From NCBI GenBank assembly GCA_910583555.1, contig CAJTXO010000005.1, forward strand, positions 67,319 through 131,318: 64,000 bases of DNA, given 5' to 3'. The stretch's first letter is position 1, and each line of letters begins with the position of its first letter. This stretch comes from an uncultured Eubacterium sp. GTDB lineage: Bacteria > Bacillota > Clostridia > Lachnospirales > Lachnospiraceae. Made by a program: the position numbers and the translations under genes. Positions 28,313 to 37,846 of this stretch are shown here, piece by piece. Under the pieces are notes generated by a model. It did no database searches. It was not told where the DNA came from and saw only the letters and a list, made by a program, of their open reading frames with translations.

Positions 28313-28341
28313 TTGCATTTTACAAACTTTTCATGTATAAT
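28313..28341 (+). promoter_or_regulatory. Sigma-A promoter of tRNA-Gln
   Basis: TTGCAT (28313-28318), a 17-base spacer and TATAAT (28336-28341), ending 18 bases before the mature tRNA start. Confidence 0.85.
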
Positions 28342-28359
28342 AGCACTTGTGATTGAAAT

Positions 28360-28431
28360 TGGGCTATCGCCAAATGGTAAGGCACTGGACTCTGACTCCA
28401 GCATTTCAAGGTTCGAATCCTTGTAGCCCAG
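28360..28431 (+). tRNA. tRNA-Gln (anticodon CUG)
   Basis: A 72-base cloverleaf. The acceptor stem TGGGCTA pairs with TAGCCCA (28424-28430) and the discriminator base is G. The anticodon arm CTGGA-CTCTGAC-TCCAG reads anticodon CTG, for the glutamine codon CAG. The T arm contains GGTTCGAATCC. The CCA end is not encoded. It stands alone with its own promoter and terminator. Confidence 0.96.
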
Positions 28432-28434
28432 CTA

Positions 28435-28477
28435 AAAAGCTTTGAATGACGTTCCGTTCTTCAAAGCTTTTCTTTTC
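28435..28477 (+). terminator. Terminator of tRNA-Gln
   Basis: A 12-bp perfect stem AAAAGCTTTGAA (28435-28446) with TTCAAAGCTTTT (28460-28471) and a 13-base loop, followed by a T-rich tract. Confidence 0.85.
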
Positions 28478-28595
28478 CATATTGGATTCATCGGATTGAT
28501 TATCCGCATTGTATATTTTAGAAGCATTGTATTTTAGAGGCGTCGGCATTAAACGGCGCTTTTTTCGAAGGGAAACGACAGAAATGGAGGCTGAC

Positions 28596-30212
28596 ATGTC
28601 CGGAACATCGAAGACAAACGAAATAATTTCTAAAGAAGAAATCGAGAAGCGGCGCACGTTCGCGATCATCTCCCACCCCGACGCCGGTAAGACGACATTG
28701 ACAGAAAAATTCCTGCTGTACGGCGGGGCGATCAATCTGGCAGGTTCGGTAAAAGGGAGAAAAGCGGCGAAGCACGCCGTATCTGACTGGATGGAAATCG
28801 AAAAGGAACGTGGTATTTCTGTCACTTCTTCCGTTCTCCAGTTCAATTACGATGGATATTGCATCAATATTCTCGACACGCCGGGACATCAGGACTTTTC
28901 CGAAGACACATACCGAACGCTGATGGCCGCAGATTCGGCCGTCATGGTCATCGACGGCTCTAAAGGCGTCGAGGCGCAGACGATCAAGCTGTTTAAAGTG
29001 TGCGTGATGCGGGGAATCCCCATTTTTACCTTTGTAAATAAAATGGACCGCGAAGCCAGGGATCCGTTTGAACTGATCGACGAGATCGAAAACGTGCTCG
29101 GCATCCGCACATGCCCGGTCAACTGGCCGATCGGTTCCGGCAAAAACTTCAAAGGGGTATATGACAGAAATACGAAAATGATCTCCCGCTTCCTGCCATC
29201 GGATAACGGACACAAAGTCGAAGCGGTGGAGGCGCAGCTCGGTGACAGCGGCCTGGATGAGCTGATCACGAAAGAATACCACGACATCCTCGTCGATGAG
29301 ATCGAGCTTCTGGACGGGGCCAGCGACGAATTTGATCTGGAGAAAGTGCGCGCCGGCAAACTCTCTCCCGTTTTCTTCGGCTCGGCGCTCACAAATTTCG
29401 GCGTCGAGACTTTTTTGCAGCATTTCCTCTCGATGACGACGTCCCCGCTCCCGCGGAACTCAGGGGATACGCCCATCAGTCCTTTTTCCAGTGATTTCTC
29501 CGCCTTCATATTTAAGATACAGGCAAATATGAATAAGGCTCACCGCGACCGCATCGCTTTCATGCGCATCTGTTCCGGCAAGTTCACGGCGGGCATGGAA
29601 GTCATGCACGTCCAAGGCGGAAAAAAGATACGGCTCGCCCAACCGCAGCAGATGATGGCGCAGGAGCGCAAACACGTAGAAGAGGCGTATGCCGGAGACA
29701 TCATCGGCATTTTCGACCCCGGTATCTTTTCCATCGGCGACACGCTGTGCACAGCCGGAACAGACATCTGCTACGCCGGCATCCCGACGTTCGCGCCCGA
29801 GCATTTCGCGCGCGTGCGCCAGGTCGATACGATGAAGCGCAAGCAGTTTATGAAGGGGATCACGCAGATCGCGCTCGAAGGCGCCATTCAGATCTTCCAG
29901 GAATTCAATACCGGTATGGAGGAGATCATCGTCGGCGTCGTCGGCGTCCTCCAGTTTGAAGTACTGCAGTACCGGCTGCAGAACGAATACAATGTGGAAA
30001 TCCGCATGGAACAGCTGCCATATGAGCATGTGCGCTGGATCGAAAATGAGGACATCGACGTAAACAGCCTGTCCGTCACCTCGGACACGAAACGGGTCAA
30101 AGATTTTAAGGACCACCCTCTGCTTTTGTTCACCCACCCGTGGAGCATCCAGACCGTACTCGAGCGGAACGAGGGACTCCGTCTCGGCGAGGTATCCAAC
30201 GCCGCTCGCTAG
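28596..30212 (+). CDS. prfC: Peptide chain release factor 3
   Basis: About 538 residues, a translational GTPase that removes RF1/RF2 from the ribosome after peptide release. G1 is ISHPDAGKTTLTEK (about residue 23), G3 is DTPGHQDFSEDTYRTL (about 92), and NKMD lies near residue 148; the insertion TCPVNWPIGSGKNFKGVYDR is typical of RF3 rather than EF-G. The start is the ATG at 28596, with GGAGG 5 bases upstream; the earlier in-frame ATG at 28509 has no such site. It lies downstream of the tRNA-Gln terminator and is followed by a 21-bp tandem repeat. Confidence 0.97.
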   Translation: MSGTSKTNEIISKEEIEKRRTFAIISHPDAGKTTLTEKFLLYGGAINLAGSVKGRKAAKHAVSDWMEIEKERGISVTSSVLQFNYDGYCINILDTPGHQDFSEDTYRTLMAADSAVMVIDGSKGVEAQTIKLFKVCVMRGIPIFTFVNKMDREARDPFELIDEIENVLGIRTCPVNWPIGSGKNFKGVYDRNTKMISRFLPSDNGHKVEAVEAQLGDSGLDELITKEYHDILVDEIELLDGASDEFDLEKVRAGKLSPVFFGSALTNFGVETFLQHFLSMTTSPLPRNSGDTPISPFSSDFSAFIFKIQANMNKAHRDRIAFMRICSGKFTAGMEVMHVQGGKKIRLAQPQQMMAQERKHVEEAYAGDIIGIFDPGIFSIGDTLCTAGTDICYAGIPTFAPEHFARVRQVDTMKRKQFMKGITQIALEGAIQIFQEFNTGMEEIIVGVVGVLQFEVLQYRLQNEYNVEIRMEQLPYEHVRWIENEDIDVNSLSVTSDTKRVKDFKDHPLLLFTHPWSIQTVLERNEGLRLGEVSNAAR

Positions 30213-30245
30213 AGGCCGCATGCCGATACGAGCCTCATCGTCACC

Positions 30246-30308
30246 AGTACGAACCGCACTATTTCCAGTGCGTACCACTCTGCTTCCAGTACGTACCACT
30301 CTGTTTCC
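30246..30308 (+). repeat. Three 21-bp imperfect tandem repeats after prfC
   Basis: Units at 30246-30266, 30267-30287 and 30288-30308 share the pattern AGTACGTACCACTCTGTTTCC with one to seven changes. They lie in the noncoding stretch between prfC and the beta-helix gene. The length is a multiple of three, but I see no gene covering them. Confidence 0.8.
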
Positions 30309-30375
30309 AGCGTGGGCGAAAGAAATCGGCGCTGCATAATATAAGAATTACATAATCTAAGAATGGAGAAAGAAA

Positions 30376-31611
30376 ATGAAAAAAATAATTCGATCACTGT
30401 TTTTTATCCTGCTCGGCATGACATTCTGTGTTTCTGCCGGCAAAGAAGCGGAGGCCAAAAAGAACTTTACACTATCCGCCAGTTCAAAACCGTACAAAAA
30501 TAAGTACATGAAATCAAAAGCTTACAATAAGTACACGAAACATTACCTGACGATCCGCTCCTATCTCGACTTCATGTCGAAAAAGGGCGGCGGCACGCTG
30601 ACGCTGAAAAAGGGGACCTATAACCTCACCAACGCGATCCTCGTCCCGTCAAACGTCACCCTCGTTCTGAAAGACGGCGTTGTCATGAATAAAACGAACA
30701 ACACGCACACAAAAAAGCTGAAGGCAGGCCACGTCATGATCGAGTGCGTCCGCAGCTCAAGGATCACAAAAAAAGGCGTTGTGGGCGGCTACAACGGCGA
30801 AAAGAACATCCGCATCAAAGGCGAGGGCAAAGTTACGATGAACCTCGGCAAATGCAATAAGAGCGAGGCAATCCGCATTCCGCACTGCCAGAATGTCTCG
30901 GTGGAAAACATTTCCTTTACCAATCTTCGCGACGGGCATTTTATCGAGATCGACGCCTCGAAAAACGTCTCGATCTCAAACTGTAATTTTTCGAACAATA
31001 AAAATGGAGAGCGCTGTGCCATCAACCTGGATACTCCGGACAAAGTGACAAACGGATTTAACGGAAAATACTCGAAATTTGACAAGACGCCGAATATTGA
31101 TGTCACGATACAGAACTGCGGTTTTTATAACCTTCACCGCGGCATCGACACCCACCGCTTCTCGCCGGACAAATACCACACCAACATCAACGTGCTGAAC
31201 TGCACCTTCCAAAACTGTGTCCAGAGTCCGATCCAGATGGAAAACTGGAAAGATGCCGTGATCAAAGGAAACACGTTTGACACCGTAGCCGGCTGGAACA
31301 GCAGCGACATCCAGAAAGAAAAATTTGGGATCTTTATGAGGGGCGGCGTCATTGATCCGATCATCAGTGACAACACATTTAACAATGTCTACATGCCGTT
31401 TTTCGCAAAGGGAAACCACAAAGAACCTGCCGGCGACATCGCGGCGCAGTACCCCGCCACCTACTGCAGCTTCTCCGAGGCCTCCATTGAGAGTATGAAA
31501 CACAATACGCTCGGCCCGAATGCCGTTTTGCGCTATTTCGCCATCAGCAACCGGGACGTTCCCTATATCGCGCTGAGCGATAAACATTATACGAAATATG
31601 AATTTGTATGA
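30376..31611 (+). CDS. Secreted right-handed parallel beta-helix protein
   Basis: 411 residues with a signal peptide (basic KKIIR, a hydrophobic core, predicted cleavage around AEAKK, residues 27-30). The mature part has repeated short strands typical of a parallel beta-helix: TLKKGTYNLTNAILVPSNVT, EAIRIPHCQNVSVENISFTN, KNVSISNCNFSNNKN, PNIDVTIQNCGF, TNINVLNCTF, DAVIKGNTF and PIISDNTFNN. Such folds occur in pectate lyases, polygalacturonases and epimerases. I cannot see a convincing catalytic Asp cluster, so glycan binding or lyase activity both remain open. It is transcribed alone, with GGAGA before the ATG. It is convergent with a decayed ABC permease remnant. Confidence 0.85.
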   Translation: MKKIIRSLFFILLGMTFCVSAGKEAEAKKNFTLSASSKPYKNKYMKSKAYNKYTKHYLTIRSYLDFMSKKGGGTLTLKKGTYNLTNAILVPSNVTLVLKDGVVMNKTNNTHTKKLKAGHVMIECVRSSRITKKGVVGGYNGEKNIRIKGEGKVTMNLGKCNKSEAIRIPHCQNVSVENISFTNLRDGHFIEIDASKNVSISNCNFSNNKNGERCAINLDTPDKVTNGFNGKYSKFDKTPNIDVTIQNCGFYNLHRGIDTHRFSPDKYHTNINVLNCTFQNCVQSPIQMENWKDAVIKGNTFDTVAGWNSSDIQKEKFGIFMRGGVIDPIISDNTFNNVYMPFFAKGNHKEPAGDIAAQYPATYCSFSEASIESMKHNTLGPNAVLRYFAISNRDVPYIALSDKHYTKYEFV

Positions 31612-32101
31612 CAGAATAAGTCTCAACAGACGGATCGATGCGCAGAAACCAGACACGAAAAGGAAGATAACAGAGCAGCAGGCCGAGAACGGCGACCTCA
31701 AACGAGCAGAACACTTTGATCCGCGCCTGCCGGCCCGCCCCCTCTCCCGTCAGCCGCAGAAGCGTCCCGATCTTCCTCTCTTCATCGGCGGCAAATACCC
31801 CGCTCAGCACGATCACGCAAAACACCAGACTTCCTAACAGCAACATCTTATTTTCCGTCTGCTCCAGCTACTGATCCCGTTCCAGCGCCCGCGTGAATCC
31901 ATTCCACTTCCGCATCCGCTCTCTCGTGACTGCGTACAGCGCCTCATCACCCGCGCCGCTATCTAACATCTCCTGCCGCTTTTTCGCCATCCTGTCAAAT
32001 TCCCTGCTCACGGGACAGACCATGCGGATGAGAAGCGCCATTCCCACACAGCCCAGAATGCAGAGCATCACGCCGCACACAATAAATCCCCCCACAGACA
32101 A
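31612..32101 (-). pseudogene. Remnant of an ABC-2 permease with an in-frame stop
   Basis: The minus-strand frame reads from a membrane helix (GGFIVCGVMLCILGCVGMAL) through a soluble segment (RMAKKRQEMLDSGAGDEALY, then KWNGFTRALERDQ) into a TAG at 31868-31870. It continues in the same frame with NKMLLLGSLVFCVIVLSGVF and ADEERKIGTLLRLTGEGAGR. The order of these parts mirrors the second half of the intact permease directly upstream (QGFERAVQ, then NQMLLLFGMVVLTFSLCSIF, then LDKERGQEMFLRLTRRGKT). It is cut short at both ends. I conclude it is a degraded paralogue of 32228-34276. Confidence 0.75.
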
Positions 32102-32227
32102 GATATAGGTACAAAATGTAGGTCAAGTCTATTCTTCTGGATTCCCAAATCGCCGTAGTTCGGTATTTCACAAACAGCGTTTTTTTCAATCAAAACGTGG
32201 GAATATATTATTTAAACTCTCAAGACG

Positions 32228-34276
32228 TCATAAATAGAAAAACGCTGCGGTCAGTGTGAGTAAGCTCATCGAGATCACTGTTAGAAATACATTTTTCAAT
32301 CTAGCAGAGAAAAACAGCACAATACCCCCGAACACCCCCATGAACAAAAGCCGGAATACATACTGACAAATGAGCCAGCACCAGATCGGAAACCCTGAAC
32401 CAAACCAGCCAAACCACCCCTCCGGCTGCAGGCATCCAAACAACTCCCCCGCGCCATCTAATCCGTACAAACGGAAAAATACATAAAACTGAGGCACATA
32501 CACGACTAAATACGAAAGAAAACAGAGAACCGTGGCACATAATAACTTCCTTCTGGTCCTCGGCGTCTTTCCACGTCTCGTCAGCCGCAGAAACATCTCC
32601 TGCCCCCTCTCTTTATCCAGTGCAAAAATACTGCAAAGGGAAAACGTAAGGACCACCATTCCAAACAGGAGTAACATCTGGTTCCCCTTATCGCACGGAT
32701 CCATAAGCCGCAAATATCCCCCCTCGTATACAAACGCATCGTACTTGTTCTCTTTCAGGTATTCCTCCCGCTGCACCGCCCTCTCAAATCCCTGGTACGG
32801 ACGCAGGGATTCTCCGATCTGTACAACTGCCTCCACTTCTCCTTCATTCAGCCATTTTTCCTGCTCCTTCTTTAATTCCGAAAAACGATTCTGCTCTTCC
32901 CGAAGATAAGCACTCTTTTCCTCAGTTCGTTTTCCCGTAAGTTCCCTCATATAAATATAATAGTAATACTCATCTTCATCCTCAAAGATCAGCCTGTCCT
33001 GATACGATAAAAGCACTGACAGCACGAAAAAAAACACAAACACAATACCTACATGCCCGCCTTTTCTCACCTTAAACATTTCATACCGAAACAGGTTCAT
33101 GTGACTGTCTGCTGCATGATCCCGTCCCTGTTTCTTCCTGCAAAACGAAATCCTCCTTTTTTCCTCCGACTCGATTCGGCAGTATCTGCTCCAGGACAGC
33201 AAAAAACACACGCACGCAGCGGCAGCATAAATGAAAATAACTGCCGGCAGATAAGAAACCGGACTGCCAAACAGATTCAGATTTACATATTTCCCTAAAA
33301 CTTCGCCCACATCCAGACAGAAAACAGGGTTGACATATTTCAGCCACCCAAGCGCTGAATTGATCGGAATCTGTATGTAACATAACACGCTTACAGCCAC
33401 GTAGCCGAAAAACAGCAGCACACTAAATATCGTCCGTTTTCCCCATACGCAAAGGAATCCGATCACCACCGTCAAAGATGCCAACAAATACATAATAACT
33501 GCTGTTCCTAATAATAAAAATCCCCCCACCGATAATACATTTCCACAGGAACGGTATTCCGGCACAGACTGGATGCTCCGGCTCAGGTCTCCAAGCCCGT
33601 ACTGCGCATTCAGTATCAAAAAATTACTGCCGTACATAACGAGTGTCGCAGCAGCCGCACAAAGAATATGCACCCCTGTTTTTGCTAGAAACAGCCGTGT
33701 TTTTCCATAACGTGTCACATAGAGCAGACTGCGGATCCCATTTTCATTCTCCTGTATGAACAAAAGATACCCTGCCAAAAAGAGAAAAATCAGTTCTAAC
33801 GCTGCCGTTACCGGAGAAAAAAATTTCTCCACCCCAAGGGAGGGAGCTTCCGTTATTTCCACCGGCTCCATCTGCGCGAAATGTCCAGCCGTCTTATCAA
33901 CATTTTTTCTGGCGAAACTTCCATCTGAAAAAGAGGAAAACAGCACCATTTTCTTTGCGTTTGTGAGAATCCCCTCCCGATATTCCCCATATGTTGCCGC
34001 GCTGTTCAACTCATATAAATAGCGTGTATAAAGGTCTTTTTTCGCCTCCATGCCATTTTCGCTGCTCTGTTCCTTTTCCTCCCGCGCCCGCTGGATCTCT
34101 TCCTGGCTGCTGTTCCCGCCGGAGAGATATGCCTGCCACATTTCCCTGTACTCCTTCCCTGAATATACTTCCTGATCCACATATAGAAAAAAAACAAGGT
34201 TCAATACGACGCATACAAATAAAATCCCCCACGCATAAGGATTTTTCAGCAGTTTTACTCCCTCATTCCGTACCAT
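32228..34276 (-). CDS. Large ABC-2 type permease, two-halved
   Basis: About 682 residues made of two similar halves. Each half starts with a basic segment and a membrane helix, followed by a soluble loop of about 130 residues and five membrane helices. The first half begins RNEGVKLLKNPYAWGILFVC; the second (about residue 390) begins NLFRYEMFKVRKGGHVGIVF. One polypeptide therefore supplies the whole channel for the ATPase encoded next to it. The ATG at 34276 has GGAGG upstream and overlaps the ATPase stop by 14 bases. The cargo is unknown; the exported peptides and lipoproteins of the same cluster are candidate cargo or sensors. Confidence 0.85.
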   Translation of the reverse strand: MVRNEGVKLLKNPYAWGILFVCVVLNLVFFLYVDQEVYSGKEYREMWQAYLSGGNSSQEEIQRAREEKEQSSENGMEAKKDLYTRYLYELNSAATYGEYREGILTNAKKMVLFSSFSDGSFARKNVDKTAGHFAQMEPVEITEAPSLGVEKFFSPVTAALELIFLFLAGYLLFIQENENGIRSLLYVTRYGKTRLFLAKTGVHILCAAAATLVMYGSNFLILNAQYGLGDLSRSIQSVPEYRSCGNVLSVGGFLLLGTAVIMYLLASLTVVIGFLCVWGKRTIFSVLLFFGYVAVSVLCYIQIPINSALGWLKYVNPVFCLDVGEVLGKYVNLNLFGSPVSYLPAVIFIYAAAACVCFLLSWSRYCRIESEEKRRISFCRKKQGRDHAADSHMNLFRYEMFKVRKGGHVGIVFVFFFVLSVLLSYQDRLIFEDEDEYYYYIYMRELTGKRTEEKSAYLREEQNRFSELKKEQEKWLNEGEVEAVVQIGESLRPYQGFERAVQREEYLKENKYDAFVYEGGYLRLMDPCDKGNQMLLLFGMVVLTFSLCSIFALDKERGQEMFLRLTRRGKTPRTRRKLLCATVLCFLSYLVVYVPQFYVFFRLYGLDGAGELFGCLQPEGWFGWFGSGFPIWCWLICQYVFRLLFMGVFGGIVLFFSARLKNVFLTVISMSLLTLTAAFFYL

Positions 34277-35141
34277 ATAAATCCTCCTCCTGGAAATGAT
34301 GCAGATACACATCATCCAGTGTAGGCCGCACCCGTTCCGCCGCTTCCTCCTGTTCCTCGCTCAAAAACCGCACCAAAATCCGCTGTCCCTCTTTCCGCAT
34401 ACCGCCGATGAGATGGCATTTCACAAAAGCATCCAGTTCTGACGCTTCCAGTTCTTTTTCATACACCATGCCCTCCATCTCATCTTCCAGATCTTCTGCC
34501 GCTCCACAGCCGATTATATTTCCGCTCTTCATCAGCAGGATTTCTTTTGAAATATATTCCACATCCGACACGACATGAGTCGCGATCAGCACGATCTTAT
34601 TGATCGCCATTTCCGCGATCAGGTTACGGATTCGGATTCTTTCTTTCGGGTCAAGCCCAGCTGTCGGTTCGTCCATGTAGATCACTTCCGGCTCTCCTAA
34701 AAAAGCCTGTGCCGTCAGCAGGCGCTGTTTCATACCGCCAGAATAAGTACCAATCTTCTTCCTTCCTGCCTCTTTCAGATTGACACGCTGCAAAAGATCC
34801 GGGATCTGCCGGTCTGCCAGTTCTTTTTTTATCCCTTTTAATGTTGCCATATAATACAAAAACCTGCTGCCGGTGAAATAGGGAAACAGATTTTGGTTTT
34901 GCGGTACATACCCAATCTTTCCCACATATTCCTGACCTGACCGGTCGATCGGGGTGCCATTCCATAAAATGGTCCCTCCGGTTGGCTTCAAACTTGCTGT
35001 CAGCAGCTTCATCCATGTCGATTTTCCCGCCCCATTCGGGCCGAGCAGACCATATACACCATCTGAAAACCGATAGTTGATCCCTTCAATGGCAGTAAAT
35101 CCACCATATGTTTTCCGTAGATTTCTGCATTCAAGTTCCAT
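34263..35141 (-). CDS. ABC transporter ATP-binding protein
   Basis: About 292 residues. Walker A LGPNGAGKSTWMKLL (about residue 34), a Q-loop in GYVPQNQNLFP, the signature YSGGMKQRLLTAQAFLG (about 128), Walker B VIYMDEPTAGLDP (about 148) and the switch His in IATHVVSD. A C-terminal extension of about 80 residues ends in HHFQEEDLYGTE. The family exports drugs, peptides or lipids. I start at the ATG at 35141, just downstream of GAGGGGTGAG; it overlaps the upstream lipoprotein gene by 11 bases. It pairs with the permease encoded next. Confidence 0.93.
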   Translation of the reverse strand: MELECRNLRKTYGGFTAIEGINYRFSDGVYGLLGPNGAGKSTWMKLLTASLKPTGGTILWNGTPIDRSGQEYVGKIGYVPQNQNLFPYFTGSRFLYYMATLKGIKKELADRQIPDLLQRVNLKEAGRKKIGTYSGGMKQRLLTAQAFLGEPEVIYMDEPTAGLDPKERIRIRNLIAEMAINKIVLIATHVVSDVEYISKEILLMKSGNIIGCGAAEDLEDEMEGMVYEKELEASELDAFVKCHLIGGMRKEGQRILVRFLSEEQEEAAERVRPTLDDVYLHHFQEEDLYGTE

Positions 35142-36285
35142 CTGACTCACCCCTCTCCAGAATAACCTCTCTGTCATCTGTAAAGAACGAATCCCCGTAT
35201 ACCGCCTGATGCGATCCATCCTGCAGGGAATACTCCACGTAATCCCCCATCATATTATAGAAGCCGATAATTTCGGGAAGAAGAACGAGTTTCCCCTGAT
35301 CCAGATACGAAAATTGTTCTGCCACTATATCCCCCACGATCCACCGATCCTTAAATACAAAATACATCACCTTTTCACTGGACGGCTCATATACTTTCGT
35401 CTTTTGTTTGTCTGCCAGTGAGATCTCAAACGCCTCCATTGTCTTCGTATCCAACACACAAAGTGCACGATCCGTCATACCGACAGGAGACAATCCCGCC
35501 AATTCCACTTCATCAAAAATCTGTTCCGTCTTTTGTGTTTCCATGTCATAACAGTATATTTTATAATATTCCGATGCCGTACTGTAATCTTTATCCTCTT
35601 TTCCGAGCACACGCCATGAAAAGTAAAAATAAAACTGTCTCCCCTTTTTATCAAGGAATCTCACACTTTGGAATTCCTGCTCATTGATTGGGGAAATCTC
35701 CTCCGTCACACCGGATTCCAGATCTATTTTCAATATCAGGTCATGACTTTTGTTTGTTCCCACTCCGCCTAGATTGTCCTCCGACACAACAGGGATTTTC
35801 GCCTCTGCATAGGCTGTCTGGTTTTCCACATAAACAGAATTCCCCATACCCAGTTGATAATCTATCGTATACAACCGGGTACGCGCGCTCCCGTCGAGAT
35901 TTTCCCGGTAAACGACCCCCCGGGACAGATCTGCCTCACCGAACAGATAGATATATTTACCGGAGATTACCGGAACACAGGTAACAAACAGTTCACGGTT
36001 CAGTGCCGCATCGCAGGCAGGGTCGGGGTTGGCAGTCTCATCATAGGGTTCATGTACACAATCAGCTTTGCTGCACAGCACGATATTCTCCTTCTGCACC
36101 GGATCATACATATGCAGAAGCTTATCTTCACCTACATATACACTGATCTGACCTGTCATCGACTCTCCGCCCATCCCCAGGTAACTTTCTTTATGATCCG
36201 GTTTTTCCATCGGACTACTCCCATTTTCACATCCTGTTAGTACAAACAAAAACGCCAGAATCACAAAACAAACTCTAATCCTCAT
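35131..36285 (-). CDS. Putative lipoprotein of unknown function
   Basis: About 384 residues. The start MRIRVCFVILAFLFVLTGCE gives a lipoprotein signal with lipobox LTGC. The mature protein has repeated beta-strand segments that look like a propeller (for example GKYIYLFGEADLSRGVVYRE, QFYFYFSWRVLG, YYKIYCYDMETQKTEQIFDE, TDRALCVLDTKTMEAFEISL), and a Cys pair in CSKADCVHEPYDE. I cannot assign an enzyme role. The ATG at 36285 follows AAAGGAAAG and overlaps the upstream solute-binding gene by 11 bases. Coupling to an ABC ATPase and permease suggests a surface accessory of that transporter. Confidence 0.75.
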   Translation of the reverse strand: MRIRVCFVILAFLFVLTGCENGSSPMEKPDHKESYLGMGGESMTGQISVYVGEDKLLHMYDPVQKENIVLCSKADCVHEPYDETANPDPACDAALNRELFVTCVPVISGKYIYLFGEADLSRGVVYRENLDGSARTRLYTIDYQLGMGNSVYVENQTAYAEAKIPVVSEDNLGGVGTNKSHDLILKIDLESGVTEEISPINEQEFQSVRFLDKKGRQFYFYFSWRVLGKEDKDYSTASEYYKIYCYDMETQKTEQIFDEVELAGLSPVGMTDRALCVLDTKTMEAFEISLADKQKTKVYEPSSEKVMYFVFKDRWIVGDIVAEQFSYLDQGKLVLLPEIIGFYNMMGDYVEYSLQDGSHQAVYGDSFFTDDREVILERGESDGT

Positions 36286-37816
36286 GCTTCTTTCCTTTCT
36301 TCCATTTATCATACTGGCGTTGGATTTTCTCCAAAACCTCTCCATATTTTTTATCCCGCAGTTCTTTTTGAAAATTCCGTATCATCTGCTCCGGATCCCC
36401 GCCCTCTTTCAACAGCTTTTTGTAAAAAAGTTCCACCTTCTGCAGTACATGGGGATCTGCACCCGCCTTTTTTAAATCTGGCACAAAACCCTCCGCTGGG
36501 GAAAAACTATATCTCTCATTTGCCTTTTTGTAGTACGCTTCCTTCCCCTCTTCCGGATTTACCTCGCTAATATCGGGATATGTGATTCTCGGATTTGCCG
36601 GACAGTACTCGTACGGAGAATATGTAAAAACTTTCCCCTCCTTTTTCTCATAATCCGTTCCTTCTCTTCCGAAACAAAGCAGATTTGCCAGCGTTTCATC
36701 TGTGTTGACTAACGTCAGAAGCTGCATGGCCTCCTCAGGATGCCGGCTCCATGATGTCACCCCGTGGACACTATTTTCCATATGGTTCAAATAAGCTGCC
36801 GCGACAAAATGGCTTTCTGCCGGAACTCTGCTCCCGTCCTCCTGATACAAATAGGAACCATCTGTTATTTCACTTCTCATAGTAACAAATGCTGCCGGAT
36901 ATTTTCCTTCCTGCACCTCCCCTAATCCATCACTGTCATCACATTCGAGCTGCCCCATCTGTTCCATTTTAGCCAAACAAGTCCAAAACCTGCAGACTTC
37001 CTCCCTTTCCCACACATTTACCACGTTCCCTTCCGATGTCATATACACGCCATCACACAACCTGATATACCCGATTCTGCAAAAACTCTCATACCATTCA
37101 TCGCTGAGTCCATACCTCCAATTAAGATAAAACTTATGCTCCGGATCTTTCCTGTACTCTTCCATCCACTCACACAGTTCATCTAGCGTTATATCTGCTT
37201 TCCCTTTTAAAACACCCGCTCCTTCCTGCATCTGATCCCCTGTTAAAACCAAGTCAAAAAAGGCTCCCGGTTCGCGTGTATTGGACACCCCGTAAATCTG
37301 TTTTTTATAAGTAACTCTTTCCCAATCAAATGTACTGTACTTTTCCTCCAGTGTTTTTCCCATATCCGTCTGCAGCCAGTCGTCTAAGGGAAGAAGGTTT
37401 CCCAGCCGAATGTGGCGATAATACGTACCCTCTGCATCAGGATTGTCCCCGTCGCCGTATCCGGTCCACATAAGGTCTCCCCTTCCTTTTTCTTTCGCTT
37501 TTGTTATTCCCTGCTGATAATTATCATATGTATCATCATTGATTCCCTCAAACACCACTTCAAAGTCGTAACCCAGTTCGTGAATCCTTTGATTCACAGC
37601 CCCCAGCCTGCTTTCCGCCATACAGTCCCCTGCCCAATCTTCCTGTGTCAGCCATACGAGCTGTAACGGATCCCCCTGTTTGGAATCCGTTACAGCAGCC
37701 GGTGACACTACAGTTTCCCCGTCCGTCTCCCTGCCAGAACACGCAGTTAATAAAAGTACTGCTGCCGTTGAAAGAACAAGAACACTATGGATAACTGTAT
37801 AAAAACGCTTACACAT
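36275..37816 (-). CDS. Extracellular solute-binding lipoprotein-like protein
   Basis: About 513 residues with a lipoprotein signal (lipobox LLTAC near residue 26). The body resembles family 1 solute-binding proteins of sugar ABC importers: LQLVWLTQEDW, GINDDTYDNYQQGITKAKEK, GDNPDAEGTYYRHI, the EEAMQLLTLVNTDETLANLL hinge-like region, and a helical C-terminus. However, no sugar-type permease genes accompany it; the downstream transporter is an exporter-type ABC-2 system. It may serve as a ligand sensor or scavenger within the BlaR1-linked cluster. The start at 37816 follows AAGGCGGGTG. It is separated by 30 bases from the small exported protein gene. Confidence 0.78.
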   Translation of the reverse strand: MCKRFYTVIHSVLVLSTAAVLLLTACSGRETDGETVVSPAAVTDSKQGDPLQLVWLTQEDWAGDCMAESRLGAVNQRIHELGYDFEVVFEGINDDTYDNYQQGITKAKEKGRGDLMWTGYGDGDNPDAEGTYYRHIRLGNLLPLDDWLQTDMGKTLEEKYSTFDWERVTYKKQIYGVSNTREPGAFFDLVLTGDQMQEGAGVLKGKADITLDELCEWMEEYRKDPEHKFYLNWRYGLSDEWYESFCRIGYIRLCDGVYMTSEGNVVNVWEREEVCRFWTCLAKMEQMGQLECDDSDGLGEVQEGKYPAAFVTMRSEITDGSYLYQEDGSRVPAESHFVAAAYLNHMENSVHGVTSWSRHPEEAMQLLTLVNTDETLANLLCFGREGTDYEKKEGKVFTYSPYEYCPANPRITYPDISEVNPEEGKEAYYKKANERYSFSPAEGFVPDLKKAGADPHVLQKVELFYKKLLKEGGDPEQMIRNFQKELRDKKYGEVLEKIQRQYDKWKKGKKHED

Positions 37817-37846
37817 CTTAATCACCCGCCTTTGTCTCATCAAGAA

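Noticed and set aside
36275..37816. Sugar ABC importer
   Set aside because: A solute-binding-like protein is present, but the neighbouring transporter is of the exporter type and no importer permeases are found.
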